Part shown: piece by piece, positions 42,291-53,505 of the stretch | How positions within the stretch are numbered: position 1 is the stretch's first letter | Layout: the number at the start of each line of letters is the position of its first letter | NCBI GenBank assembly: GCA_037074705.1 | Contig: CM073593.1 | Coordinates: 104,493,738-104,557,737 of the forward strand | Origin: Zhengitettix transpicula | Lineage: Eukaryota > Arthropoda > Insecta > Orthoptera > Tetrigidae | DNA: 64,000 nt | Reading direction: 5' to 3' | Program-made: the position numbers and the translations under genes | The notes under the pieces: generated by a model | What the model was told of the DNA's origin: nothing | What the model saw: only the letters and a program-made list of their open reading frames with translations | Database searches by the model: none

Positions 42291-42855
42291 TTCGTTTAAT
42301 TAATTGTAAATAATGTTCTATAAATTTTTTTTACAAAATTGTATAATAAACTATCACATTTTTATAAAAGGAAAAACTATCTCGGAATTTTTAAGTTTAC
42401 GACTTTATCATTTAAATGAAACTTAAAATAATTTCAGGGGTACTAAATATTATGGATTAAACTCTTGTATTTTTTCGTTATAATAAATTTTTCTTTATAA
42501 TTCTGGTTTTTAAATTCATTTAAAGAAGTCAGAAAAATATTTGGGACCTCTTTAGGTGTTACATATTTTTATAGGAACACGTTATAATTTATTTCAAATA
42601 TCTTTAACCCTCCAAAATATTGATGAATTTAATTATCATGTGTAATTTGGGTATTATTAGCAGCAAATAATTTAATTTTAAATGGAACTTTAAATTAATT
42701 AATGGAATAAATATTATATTTTTTTTGCCCGTATTTATATAATAATATATTGGAAGCGCACACGTGCCGTGCATTACATCACAACCTTTCCTTGCTGTAA
42801 GCTACGATAGATTCCTACATTTTACAATATGATATCTCTCACAGGCTTCTAAACA
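42291..42855. other. AT-rich unique DNA
   Basis: GGGACCTCTTTAGGTGTTAC near 42542 resembles the inverted partner of the motif at 42228-42290, so these may be the two arms of a decayed foldback. No gene seen. Confidence 0.35.
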
Positions 42856-42859
42856 CAAC

Positions 42860-43565
42860 TTACACACACACACACTCGTCATTTGGTTCATGAAATACTT
42901 TGTTGCAGCAGCCTTTATGGTGAAAGCCATGGATCGCCAGTCTCGTCTTCGTGGTTGGCTTCAATTCATGTCCTGTCCTGCATAGCAGATGTTGCATAGA
43001 AGTCCTCCGGTATGTTCCTGTAAAAGCTGTCTGAAGCTGGAACCAGCTGGTAGTATGAGCTCGCATCTTAGATCCTCTATTAGGAAGGTCGTACACTAGC
43101 CTCGATCTTGAATTCTTTTCAGGTATCTGGCCTTTACTCGCTCCAGTTCTTCCAGTTGTCTGTACGTGAGGTATTCTAGGCCATACAGGTAGTATCTTTT
43201 TATCCTAAACAGGTCCATCACCGTGCTGATCCATAGTTGTGTAATGTTTCTGATTTCATTCACTTCTCTAGATCTTACATGCAGTCTGAAACTCCTTCCC
43301 GTTGTTTGGATTGCGATGCCTAGATACTTAAAGTTGTGAGCCCTCTTGAGTAAGTTACCATTGAATTTGACGTTCTCTGCTTCAGTGAGTCTTCCTCCTT
43401 TCCTGAACACTACCAACTCCGTCTTCTCTTAATTTATCTTAGTGTTTTAGCGATACTTGTAGTTTGTCTACATCAGTCGCTGCGATGGCCATGTCATCAG
43501 CGTATATGTACGTGCTTGTTCCTGCCATTCCTTTGGTGACATCGTTCGTGAGAATTTTGCTCGTA
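42860..43565 (-). pseudogene. Non-LTR retrotransposon relic: reverse-transcriptase palm and following region
   Basis: The minus-strand reading ILTNDVTKGMAGTSTYIYAD then DMAIAATDVDKLQ contains the YADD catalytic motif of reverse transcriptase. A short deletion and a TAA break the frame. It continues as EKTELVVFRKGGRL and AHNFKYLGI, the usual motif D/thumb signature of insect LINEs. Further on are RYLKRIQDRG, a stop at 43096, then TTFLIEDLRCELILPAGSSF, the conserved downstream block. The upstream fingers, the endonuclease and ORF1 are absent. There are at least three disabling changes. Confidence 0.8.
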
Positions 43566-44245
43566 TTTCATAACTTCAGTCTTTAATTTATTATGATGCA
43601 TGAGAAAATAGTTCTTAATTTTCTTTAGGGATTTATAAGTAATAATAGTATATTATCATCGTAATTTTTAGGATTATTACACGCCCTTGGAAGTTGAATA
43701 TCATCAGACATTTAATATTTTCCTCACACTGTTTGACTCTGAAATAAACCTCGGCTAAAGTTTAGACGTTTTTCAAAATATTTAATATAATTACTGTTTC
43801 AGAAATTCAGAGAAATAATATAGAATTATTTTCTTAAAATATTATTCAAGTCGGACAGAAAACATTGATCAGGTTTGTAAGGTTTAAATAATTAGAAAAA
43901 CGTAAATAAAATGATTAGAATTATTTGATATATCTGCAAAGTCCGCGTTGCTAAATACACGAACCAACTTTTCCTTCACCAGCAAAAAATAATTATGCAG
44001 TATCGGTTATCGAGGCTTGCATGATTGATGAAATTTGTCCAATTAAAATTTACTGACGTGTTAAAGCACTCGGAATAGAATAGTGAATTATTGAGGGCGC
44101 GTATTTTGCATCAGATTAAAGTGGAATATTTATCATTCCATAAAGACATTTTAAGCTAATTTTTTTTACTGTAGCAGATGGGTTATAAATAATTTTGTAA
44201 TTTTTTAAAAAAATATATATTTTTTCCAGCGAAATTTTTTTTAAA
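43566..44245. other. AT-rich unique DNA
   Basis: No gene seen. Confidence 0.4.
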
Positions 44246-44801
44246 TTTTTTTTTTAGGGTAACAGGCTACATGAGGGTAATCCACGTTGGGCAACTCCCC
44301 TTTAATAGCATAGGAAAAGATTTTAAACGGGGGATGCGAAAGGGTACAGGAAGGTAGCCAAGGGTTAACTAGGGCCCCCGGGCTGTATTCTAAGGATCCT
44401 ACCTGGCATTCGCCTAAAGAAATGCAGGGAAAACCCTAAGAAAACCTGCATCGGGTAGGTCGGGCATTGGGTACTTGTCCCACGCCCTTCCGATAGCGGG
44501 ATAGGGGTTTTCTGTGGGGACGCAGCATTCCCTTCTCTGTGCCGCAACCAGTTTAGGAGGCAGCTGGCCGACTACTCCAATGGAAATAACGGACAACTCT
44601 TACCGTATGCCCAAGGTCTGTGACCCCGGAACATACACCTCTCAGAACAGGCCGAGGTGCTTCGGCTTGTGGGAACCTTAGTTCAAAAACGGAGAGGAAA
44701 AGACTTACCCAAAGGTAGCCCCTTCGTATCTCTCCTAAAAGGTTCTGCCTGCGAGGGAAAATCCCTCGCAGGTTACCTGCGAGAGAATCCTCTCGCAGGC
44801 G
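44246..44801 (-). mobile_element. Family S SINE-like retroposon, full length with two 5' hairpins
   Basis: Minus-strand order is complete from the poly-T and AGGGTAACAGGCTACATGAG to the 5' end. That end carries two GC hairpins in a row: CTGCGAGGGA/TCCCTCGCAG (44749-44771) and CCTGCGAGAG/CTCTCGCAGG (44776-44799). CGAAATTTTT occurs on both sides (about 44230 and 44815) and may be a target-site duplication. That would place the true 5' end about 10 bp beyond the hairpin. Confidence 0.9.
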
Positions 44802-45369
44802 TTTCTCATCATCGAAATTTTTCTGGTCGTGAGTCATTTTCTATAGCATTAAGATTCCACTTCTGACTTGCACTGAACAACTTATGTTACAATTAAGAGA
44901 TTTTCTGAGAACTGTGGTGAAACTAAATTTCTGTTTCTTGCCTTTAAACGACTCTCTGTTTATTGTGCACTTTTTTAAGTAATTTTCCTAACCCGAGGAG
45001 TGTTAGGATGGAAGTTGCCTTGCAACTGAATAGAAAAATAAAAAAAAGTTTAGTAATTAAATATTGTGTTTTTATTTTAATTTATATTTTGTGAAACCTG
45101 TAAACACACAAAAAAATTCTGTGTGAGTAGAATATTATTTTCTCAAAAAAAATAATTATTTAAATATTCTTGCTGTATCACTTCAGTTAATACGATAATT
45201 TACGTTATTTGTGATTAACAATAGTCACGTAAAATTTTTATGTTTACAATTTTATTACATAAAATCAACGCATACAAACAAAAAACAAATTGCACAGAAA
45301 ATAAGTTCAACAGTATTCGTTTTAAAGATAAAAATGAAAACAGATAATTTTCAATTGAAGAAGACCGAG
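44802..45369. other. AT-rich unique DNA
   Basis: No gene seen. Confidence 0.4.
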
Positions 45370-45475
45370 AAAGTTTTCACAGGCTCACGCCATAGACGCC
45401 ATGAAATTAAATTGAATTATGGTAACAGGTCGACCGGACCAGGAATCGAGCCCGGGACCTTATGCGGATAATACA
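45370..45475 (-). repeat. tRNA-like B-box fragment
   Basis: The minus strand reads CGCATAAGGTCCCGGGCTCG, ATTCCTGGTCCGGTCGACC. This is the best tRNA-type B box of the dispersed family and is also seen at 5825-5870, 31199 and about 53890. No matching A box or cloverleaf could be drawn, so it is not a tRNA gene. Confidence 0.45.
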
Positions 45476-45566
45476 ATTACTTCAAATAATTATATAACAA
45501 ATAACTAAGGTGTGATGTTTCATAATCGTATTATAAATTAATTTTTCATCTAATTGAATTTCACAC

Positions 45567-45605
45567 CTGAAGAGGTCCCAAAGAAGTAGGGGTGAAACGT
45601 CGTGT
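45567..45605 (+). ncRNA. Hammerhead-like motif
   Basis: CTGAAGA, G, then GTCCC paired with GGGGT (5 bp with two wobbles), then GAAACGTCG. The conserved boxes are intact. The base at the cleavage position would be G, which is unfavourable. Confidence 0.45.
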
Positions 45606-45719
45606 TTGTTTCATTATAACGTTTTAAATGTTCATAATACATTTGTAACAAATAAGAATTTTATTTAAATTAGTCAGAAAAATATATTTATTATAAATAC
45701 ATAAATGAAGTTGTTTATT

Positions 45720-45724
<5 letters not shown>

Positions 45725-45752
<28 letters not shown>
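45725..45752. repeat. (TA)n microsatellite
   Basis: About 13 TA dinucleotides abutting a foldback. Confidence 0.85.
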
Positions 45753-45755
<3 letters not shown>

Positions 45756-45968
45756 GACCCTACGTCCTTGTTTTACGATTTCTTCAGGTTTAGTAATTTC
45801 ATTTATAAATCGTACAAAAAATTTAATTGAAAGGTTTTGGTGAATTATTTTTTGATTTCCATAGGAAAGGCAGAAAAACGAAGCCTATAAATTTTTGTGT
45901 GGTTTATAAATGAAATTAGTAAACCTTAAGAGGTCCTAGATCAAGGAATAAACGTCGGATTGTATATA
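45753..45968. repeat. Small foldback with hammerhead-like arm sequences
   Basis: The left arm (AAACCGACCCTACGTCCTTG, TTTCTTCAGGTTTAGTAATT, TCATTTATAAATCG) pairs with the right arm (GTTTATAAATGAAATTAGTA, AACCTTAAGAGGTCCTAGAT, AATAAACGTCGGATTG). Each arm has the CCTGAAGA/CCTTAAGA word and an AAACGTCGG or CGTAGGGTCGG end, so the outward-facing order is the same as in F2 and F3, but more decayed. Confidence 0.6.
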
Positions 45969-46380
45969 GTTTTTTAAATAAACATTTTTCTGCCTGAAGG
46001 CTGTTTATTTTTATTTGAAAATATATTTTTTACTAATTTTAGTTAAATAATTGATTAAACTTAAAAATTGTATTCTTGTAAATAAATAAATTGAAGCCAA
46101 TTTAATATTATGGACTCCATTTAAACCTGAAGTCAGTTCAAATTAATTTTCTTGGGATAGGAAAAAGCAAAATTGGAATGTTCTGAATCCTTTTCGAAGA
46201 CTCAAATAGGATAACTCGGGGGTTTATGGGAAATCGGACGATATAAGCCCGTAGAATTACAGGTTAAAGTTCTGTACCAGCCAAAACGATTGTGGTAACT
46301 GCCTGAAAGAGTAACCAACCCCCTCAAATTTCATTTTAGACTTAGGAGACGAATATCTACTTTGTGAAGGCGCCACGGGG
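45969..46380. other. AT-rich unique DNA
   Basis: Nothing recognised. Confidence 0.4.
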
Positions 46381-46870
46381 GTGGATCAATTGCAACAACC
46401 ACAGAGGGAAGTTTTTTTTTTTTTGAAGAAAATGAGGAATAAGAAAATGGACGACGAGAGAAGAGCTTTTCTCGATATTATTGGGGACCGCGTCGCATCC
46501 ATCAGCTTCGTATTGTAATAAACGACCTCCAGCTCTCGTCTTGACCTTTTCACTGTGCGCCCCCCCCCCCCCCGCCCCCGCTCAGACTCTTCCCTTTCCC
46601 ACAGCGCACTCCACCTCCTTTTTCTTGATCTTCGTATTTTTAATTTATTCTTCGGACACAAAGGGAACACCCTCGTCGTCTCCTGGCTCCTCGGCTCTTG
46701 CACCTTGGCGCAAATTCTCATTTGGACCGACCGACGACGACGGCAGGGGGTGGAGAAGAATGTTTGTTACTGGCGCGCCATTCATCTTCAGTGCCGTGAC
46801 TTGGAGTTTACACAATTGCCATTCTATTCTGCGTGCACAATGCGAAAATAATCCCACCCAATTAAAGTGA
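46381..46870. other. GC-balanced pocket with overlapping frames
   Basis: Frames of 98-129 codons overlap on both strands around a C run at 46561-46573. None has a known domain. GGCGCGCCATTCATCTTCAG and the following 70 bp are complex and might be a conserved element. Confidence 0.3.
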
Positions 46871-47345
46871 AATATATATCTTTATTTCTTTTAGCTGTAC
46901 GTCATGAAATTAATGGCTACTTCCATTACTGTTTTGGCCTTTAATTAAGTACACGTTGTTTCAAGCAGAGTAATACTTCATTTTCATTTTTATTATATAT
47001 TCCTAAAAAATAACATTAAATACCCCTAGTATTCACTACCTTCCGCTTGCAGTTTAATCGTTATCATACGAGTGAACGTTAATACTGGAATAACGTCGAG
47101 CCTTTTAATTCTTAGACCATCTGGAAGTCATCCTTTACCAGAAAGTCTATCTACCTGTTCATGGTTTTCGATTCTCCGCCATAAAACAACGGACCAAAAT
47201 CAGTACATCCATTCCGAAGAATCTTGAAAGAGTTGGAGTTGGTACAGAATTAAAATAATTTAAGTATCAGGTGTTTTTATCATTGCAATAAGAAAAATGA
47301 ATGTAGAGGAGTTTCGAAAACCACACGAGTAGTGCAAAATTTTAT
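46871..47345. other. Unique DNA
   Basis: No gene seen. Confidence 0.4.
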
Positions 47346-48960
47346 ATAAAGTATTTTTTACGCCCTGAAGGTAGCAAAACTATTTTTGATAATTTTTCGT
47401 AGCTGGATTATTTGTGACAATTTTAAGGTAGATGAAGGAATTTTGACTCTCCTAAGGAATTGGGAGTATAATTAACTCTTTTAAGGTTGTGCGTATATTT
47501 TTGACTGTACTACAGTACTGAGTATAAGTTTAAGTTTTTTACGGGACCAAGAATATATTTTTACTTTGGCAACGCACCGGGAGTATTTTAAAAGATCCTA
47601 ACGTACCAAGTGCTTTTTTGGGGGGGTAAATTTTGGTTGCTGGAATCTTTGTGACACTCTTAAGGTATATGAATCAGTTTTGACTAGCCTAAGGAACCGG
47701 GAGTATATTTAAATATTTTAAGGTAGTGCGTTTATTTTTTACTTTCTTAGAGTATGTAGTATATGTTTTAGTGTCTCAGGGTACTATAATATTTTTTACT
47801 CTGTCAACGGACTGGGAGTAATGAAGAAGTTATTTGAGATTCCAAGAGTAGTTTGATTATTTTTGGTAGCTCGATTATTTTTTTTCAAATTTTTTTAGGG
47901 CAACAGTCTACATGAGGGTAATCCACGTTGGGAAACTCCCCTTTAATAGCATAGGAAGGGATTTTAAAGGGGGGATGCGGAAGAGTAGAGGAAGGTTAAC
48001 TAGGGCCCCCCGGGCTATATATTAAGGATCCTACCCGGCATTCGTCTAAGGAAAAGCAGGGAAAAACCTAGAAAAACCTGCATCAGGTAGGTCGGGCATT
48101 GGGTACTTGTCCCACGCCCTTCCGATAGCGGGAGAGGAGTTTGCTGTGGGGACGCAGCATTCCCTTCTCCGTGCCTCGACCAGTTTAGGAGGCAGTTGGC
48201 CGTCTATTGCAATGGGAATAGCGGACAACTCTTACCGTATGCCCAAGGTCAACGACCCCGGAACATGCACCTCTCAGAACAGGCCCAGGTGCCTCGGCTT
48301 GTGGGAACCTTAGTTCAAAAACGGAGAGGAAAAGGCATCCCCAAAGGTAGCCCCTTCGTATCTTTCCTACAAGGTTCTACCTGCGAAAGAACATCGCTCG
48401 CAGGTATTGCCTGCGAGAGAATAGCCCTCGCAGGCTATGGTCGACGATTTTTTGTGTCACTTTTAAGGTTTTTGAAGAAACTTTGACTCGCCTAAGCGTC
48501 CTAGAGAATAATTAAATCGATTAAAATAGTGCGCGGATTTTTGACTATATTAGAGTACCGAGTATTAGGTTAAGTCTCTTAGATACTAAGACTATATTTT
48601 TTTCTATTAACGCACCTGGAGTGCTTTTGACGATCTTAAGTTTGCAAGATTGTTTGTTAATTTTTTTAGCTGGTTTATTTTTGATACTCTTAAGGTTTAT
48701 GAATTAATTTTGACTGCACTAAGGCTCTGGGAGTATATTTAAGTCTTAAGGTACTGCGTTATTTTTTTAGTTTTTTACAGTAATGAGTGTATGGTTTAGT
48801 GTCCCAGGGTACAAGAATATTTTTTATGCTCTCCAAGCCTTGGGAGTATTTTTTAAGCCCTTACGGTTCCAAGAGTATTTTTGATAATTTTTGTTTGGGA
48901 TTATTGATGATACGGTTCTTACGAATTTACCACTACCTTAATCAAATCCAGACTAATAGA
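47346..48960 (+). repeat. Diverged tandem repeat, about 210-240-bp unit, about four copies, split by a family S insertion
   Basis: Units carry GGTAGCTGGATTATTTGTGA, CAATTTTAAGGTA, CTAAGGAATTGGGAGTATA, a TTTTGACTGTA-type block and CCAAGAGTATTTTTGATAAT in order. They restart near 47400, 47636, 47862 (interrupted) and 48669, and a partial copy ends the array. Unit-to-unit identity looks low (roughly 65-75 % by eye), so the array is old. No open frame is conserved between units. Confidence 0.65.
47889..48437 (-). mobile_element. Family S SINE-like retroposon inserted in the 230-bp array
   Basis: It is complete from poly-T to two 5' hairpins (about 48380-48404 and 48410-48434). The interrupted unit resumes right after it (TCGACGATTTTTTGTGTCAC), while AGCTCGATTATTTTTTTT lies just before it. 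A T-rich target duplication is therefore plausible (TCGATTATTTT-like). Confidence 0.9.
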
Positions 48961-49794
48961 TTAATGTCGAAATAAATACTTTTTCTGCCTTATATGAGTA
49001 AACACACGGGCAACGCCGGGTACCCAAGTGTATATTAATAAGGAACATGAAGGTTTAGTAAGTGCGCTAAATATTTTTTTTGTAGTGATTTCGATACTGT
49101 CATTTACCTTCCTTAAATTTAATTTTTCTCCCATCTTATATAAATAAATTATCTGAATATATATGACAAATAAGTTGTGAAAGATTAATACCGCAAGCAC
49201 GTCTCACCCTCTACGAGGTCCGTGTTCTTGTGTAGGCGTGGTGAAAAAAAATTATTACTGTTGTGAATCGTCGTGAGAATGAAAGTGTAGCACCTGATAA
49301 GACCCGGGAGTGTATCTGGGGGTTGTAACACTCACCCCGGGAGAAATTGCTCGGCTTTGCTGATAATATCGTCAGAGGTCGTTAACGAGACCGACCACGA
49401 GCGTACAATGACTTCCCCTTGAAAACTACGTCGCCGTTGTTTTTATTGGACGACGTTGATAACATCTCTCGTTGACTCATGACTCTCCCTTAAATAGTGT
49501 GTTCATAACCAACCCCCGCGGCACAACGGAATAACTGGAAGCCAAAGGAAATAGTCTTATTTTTAGTCACGGAGGTTTCCTTCAAAATGTAAAATTCCAA
49601 TGCAGTTAAAATAAAATTTATTTAAATTAAATTGGAGAACAGACTGAATGTTTATTTATAAAAAATTAAAATTACATATATTAACTATGCATCGAAACGT
49701 GTTAACGGACATCTTCACAGGTTATCTGCATATTATTTGATAAATCTCATAAAAAAGAAAAACAGTAAAGAGTTTGAATCACAGACAAATAAAT
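48961..49794. other. Unique DNA with a Helitron-like 3' word
   Basis: ACACGGGCAACGCCGGGTAC then CCAAGT at about 49009-49034 looks like a decayed Helitron 3' end. It directly follows the 230-bp array, so the array may lie inside a Helitron whose 5' end I cannot find. 49200-49520 is GC-balanced without a recognisable gene. Confidence 0.4.
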
Positions 49795-50830
49795 AAATTA
49801 ACCCTTAATTGCATAATTTTTTTATTATTTTTAAAATTAAATTTTTTTAGAATAATTTTTGTGATAACAAAACAGTAAAATTAACCCCCCAAAAATCAAA
49901 ATCAATTAACCCTTCATTGAATAATTTTTGTATTCTTTTCAAAACTAAATATTTTAGAAAATTCTTGTAATTACTAAACGGGAAAAATTAACTCCCCAAA
50001 GATACAAATAAATTAACCCTTAATTGCATAATTCTTGTATTCTTTCAATACTAATTTTTTAACATAAAATTTGTGATTAGAAAACGGAAAAAATAAATCC
50101 CCCAAAAAATCAAATAAATTAACCCTTAATTGCAGAATTTATGTATTTTTATCCAAACTAAACTTTTTTTAAATAATTTTTGTGAATACAAAACGGTAAA
50201 AATAACTCCCCCAAAAATCAAATAAATTAACACTTAATTGTATAATTTTTGTATTTTTATAAACTAAATATTTAGAAAATGTTTGCCATTACAAAACGGT
50301 AAAAATTAACTCCCCCAAAAACCAAATAAATTAACCCTCAATTGCATAATTTTTGTATTTTTTTCAAAAATATAATTTTAGAAAATTTTTGTGATTACTA
50401 AACGGTAAAAATAACCCCCCAAAAATCAAATAAATTGCATAATATTTGTATTTTTTTAAAATCTATGTTTTTGAATAATTTTTGTGATTACAAAACGGTA
50501 AAATTTAAGTCCCTCAAAAAATTAAATAAATTAACCCTTAATTGCATAATTTTTGTATTTTTTTAAAACTAAAATTTTAGATTAATTTTTGTGATTCCAA
50601 AACGGTAAAAATAAATCTCTCAAAAAATCAAAATAAATTAACCCTTAATTGCATAATTTTTGTATTTTTATCCACCTAAAATTTTTGAATAATTTTTGGG
50701 ATTACAAAACAGTAAAAATAACCCCCCAAAAATCAAAATAAATTGACCCTCAATTGCAAAATTTTTGTATTTTTTTTCAAAACTAAATTTTTTAGAATTT
50801 TTTTGTGATTACAAAACGGTAAAATTATCA
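49795..50830 (+). repeat. Tandem array, about 105-bp unit, about ten copies
   Basis: Units start at about 49795, 49906, 50013, 50119, 50229, 50331, 50433, 50531, 50639 and 50743. Each has AAATAAATTAACCCTTAATT, GCATAATTTTTGTATTTTT, TTTTTGTGATTACAAAACGG, TAAAAATAACCCCCCAAAAA. One unit (50433) lacks the TTAACCCTTA part. Identity is high for an AT-rich repeat (about 85-90 % by eye). It looks like a satellite-type minisatellite. Confidence 0.85.
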
Positions 50831-51104
50831 AACATGCCCAAAGTCAATTAGGCTTATGATGCTGCACATATTCAACATAAGTATAATTAGAACTGATTTA
50901 TCAATAATTTAGATTAATTGGATAATTATGAATTAAGTGCAATTATAATACTCTGAGAATGACACTTGAGGTTTTTTACTTGATAAAAAAAACAGCAGAA
51001 AATAAATATTCTGGAATTGACCAGCGAGCAGGAAAATGTTTCCTCGAGTGCATATTTTTTTATTTCATATCTGCATCACAATTTAACTCTCTTCGAAAAA
51101 GATG
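50831..51104. other. AT-rich spacer
   Basis: Nothing recognised. Confidence 0.4.
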
Positions 51105-51402
51105 TCTTAATAATAAGAAAGGCAGCCAAATACAGACAACAGAAGTGATGATATAAATACCACACAACAACGTTTCTGGGATTCTTGTTCCTTTCTTCAG
51201 GTGCTGAGAAGAGCCTAGAGCGACACAACTGCACTTGAGACTTTTGAGTTTTAGTCAACGGACTGGTGCAGTTGTGTCGCTCTTGGCCCTTTTTAGCACC
51301 TGGAGAAATGAACAAGGGTCCCAGAAACGTTGTGTGGTATTTATATTATCACTTTTTTGTCTTTATTTGGCTATCTTTATTATAATTAAATTTTTTCAGA
51401 CC
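51105..51402. repeat. K1 palindromic element, best full copy
   Basis: Left: AATAATAAGAAAGGCAGCCA, AATACAGACAACAGAAGTGA, ATAAATACCACACAACAACG, CTTTCTTCAGGTGCTGAGAA, GAGCGACACAACTGCAC. Right: GTGCAGTTGTGTCGCTCTTG, AGCACCTGGAGAAATGAACA, AACGTTGTGTGGTATTTATA, TTTATTTGGCTATC. The centre is about 35 bp. The arms are about 120 bp. Confidence 0.85.
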
Positions 51403-52029
51403 TAATTTCGAAGAAATAATAGTTTGAAAAATGACAAAAATGTCTTCAAATTTAATTTTTAATTGAGTTATAAACATAATCGTAATTATTTCTATTCTAC
51501 TTCACTTAACATTCCTTTCATCGACCGCGAGGATAACAGAATGTCCGGAGTCGGACTTGAACAAAGATTTTGTAAACAACCCCAAGAGCAGAAAAAGTCT
51601 TGTGATATCTTGAGGCAAATAAACATTTTATTGTCTGGTTTTTTTCCCTCTCTTTTAAGGTTCACGTACTTCATTTTACTTACCAGTGTTTGCTTGTCCC
51701 CTTTAAAACCACGTACACCCTGGGGGTGACTTTGATGCGGATCCAGGGTGAGGGATTGCCTGTTGGTCCTGAGGTGGACGTTAATAGCAGCCCAGAGAGC
51801 TGATTAGGTGGGTTAGTGGTTAGGGGGTCGGGTCTTGTCAGCGGCAATTCCACTACAACGCGTCCTCCGCACAGTCAGCCGCCATTCCACAGGTCACCAG
51901 GGTCTCCAGCTGTAATCACATAAACACTTCACCATCAAGTTCTTACCTCGACAGACTTTGTATTTTCCCCAATTCGTCGGCTCTCAGTCAAGCTAGTAGA
52001 CATTCCCCTCAAACGATAAATACTATTGT
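51403..52029. other. Unique DNA, no convincing gene
   Basis: The 88-codon plus frame at 51463-51729 has no known domain. 51740-51950 is GC-balanced. TTAGTGGTTAGGGGGTCGG near 51813 resembles a tRNA A box, but no B box or cloverleaf follows. Confidence 0.4.
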
Positions 52030-52175
52030 TAATTGTATTGTTTTTTTCTCCATTAGTCCAGGAAGAATGAGATAGATTGCGATTTTTTCCAAATTTTCGA
52101 CGTTACGATTATAAAAGTTAGCATAAATTAATTTTGGCTTATTATTTATCATATTTCAAAGGGTAGTTACAAGGC
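52030..52175 (-). repeat. Short dispersed repeat related to family T
   Basis: TCTCCATTAGTCCAGGAAGA, GATTGCGATTTTTTCCAAAT, CGACGTTACGATTATAAAAG match 53936-54065 in the same order. CCATTAGTCC is shared with the family T end. Confidence 0.5.
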
Positions 52176-52379
52176 CCAATTTTTTTTTTCAGGTCCATCA
52201 TTACAGAATAGCATAAAATCATTTCCCACGTCTCCCCGTGAGAAGCAAAGCTCCAGGGAAAGTGGAAGAAAATGGTCAAGGGTTTTACTTGGGACTGCAA
52301 ACTTTTTAGCCTAAAGCAAATTGTTACGATAAAACAATTGATGACCTCATACAGACACTTTTTTTATATTTAATATTAC
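52176..52379. other. Spacer
   Basis: Nothing recognised. Confidence 0.35.
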
Positions 52380-53505
52380 TATCCTTGGTGCCCGGCGTTG
52401 CCACGTGTTCTTATTTATATAATCCCGAAAAAGTATTTAATTCTATATTAATCTTTAGTCGAAAAGTGATTTAACCTAAATCTAACTGTTCCTAGTTCCG
52501 TACACACTTTAGACAACGATAGTGCAGTAATTGAACAGCTGTAAAATACATTGAATTTTATTTCATCAGTCCCTACAAACATCACCTCCTAGTATCTTCT
52601 TAAATATAATCATTGAGTACTGCAGGATATAATTGTCCCTCAGTCTTCAGACATTACGAAAGATTAACTTGATTACATTCTTAGCTACGTTCACAATGTA
52701 AACAAATAGTAGCCATATTGGAGTCACTAATATGGTGCGAGAAAATTAACTTACATTTCCCACGAGGATCGTAAAGTATTTCGTATAGTTTTTTATCATC
52801 ATTCGATGGAGTATCACTGGATAAAATTATACTTTTTAGTCAATGAAAATATTTCTGCTGCATTTCATTACGGAAAAAGGAACTATTTCCTTTGATCGTC
52901 GCGTAGTAACGTCTCTCTCTCTCGCGTGACGTCACGGTCTCTTGTCGCGCAGTAATTTAACATAAAATGGTCACGTTTTTCAATTATAATTCTTTCCACA
53001 CTTATGCTAGGGGTTTCTAACCCCCCCCCCCCCTCCCACACACACACACACTAGTGCCGTTTCTCGTATTTTTATGAATATGTGTAACAAGTTTTTTTGC
53101 TATTTCTCCGCAAGGATCGTAAAGTATTTCGCATTAATTTTTATTATCATTCGATGAAGTATTACTGGACAAAATTATACTTTTGATTCAAAGAAAATAT
53201 TTCTGCTTTATTCCACTACGGAAAAAGGAGATATTTCCTTCGTTCGTCGCGTAGTAACGTCTCTCGCTCTGCAGCGTGACGTCACGGTCTCTTGGCGCGC
53301 AGTGATTCAACACAAAATTCTAACATTTCTCAATTATAATTCTTTCCACATTTATCCTAGGGGTTTCTCACCCCCACAGTATTATTTCTCGTATTTTTAA
53401 GAATATATCTACCAATTTTTGTTTCAATCCGTCCACGCGTTTAAATTTATATAGAAATTAAGGTAAATACATACATACAGACATCCTGTTTTATTATTAA
53501 GGTCA
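52380..53505 (-). mobile_element. Helitron-like element with an internal 345-bp tandem duplication
   Basis: On the minus strand, the 3' side ends in CACGTGGCAACGCCGGGCAC, close to the 3' word of the Helitron at 26368-27145. The 5' side reads AACAGGATGTCTGTATGTAT then GCGTGGACGGATTGAAAC, similar to Helitron-type starts. A CTAG end is not intact. Inside, 52755-53100 and 53103-53440 are direct copies (AGGATCGTAAAGTATTTCG, TCGTCGCGTAGTAACGTCTC, GCGTGACGTCACGGTCTCTT, TTATAATTCTTTCCACA). One copy has gained C and CA runs. No coding capacity. Confidence 0.5.

Noticed and set aside
45370..45475. tRNA gene on the minus strand
   Set aside because: It has a good B-box-like word but no A box and no acceptor-stem pairing. 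It is treated as a dispersed fragment.
46481..46870. 129-codon plus-strand frame
   Set aside because: It contains a proline run from poly-C and overlaps open frames on the other strand.
49795..50830. CRISPR-like regular repeat spacing
   Set aside because: Repeats are long, contiguous and degenerate with no unique spacers, in a eukaryotic context. It is an ordinary minisatellite.
51790..51850. tRNA-like A box (TTAGTGGTTAGGG)
   Set aside because: No B box at the right distance and no cloverleaf could be drawn.
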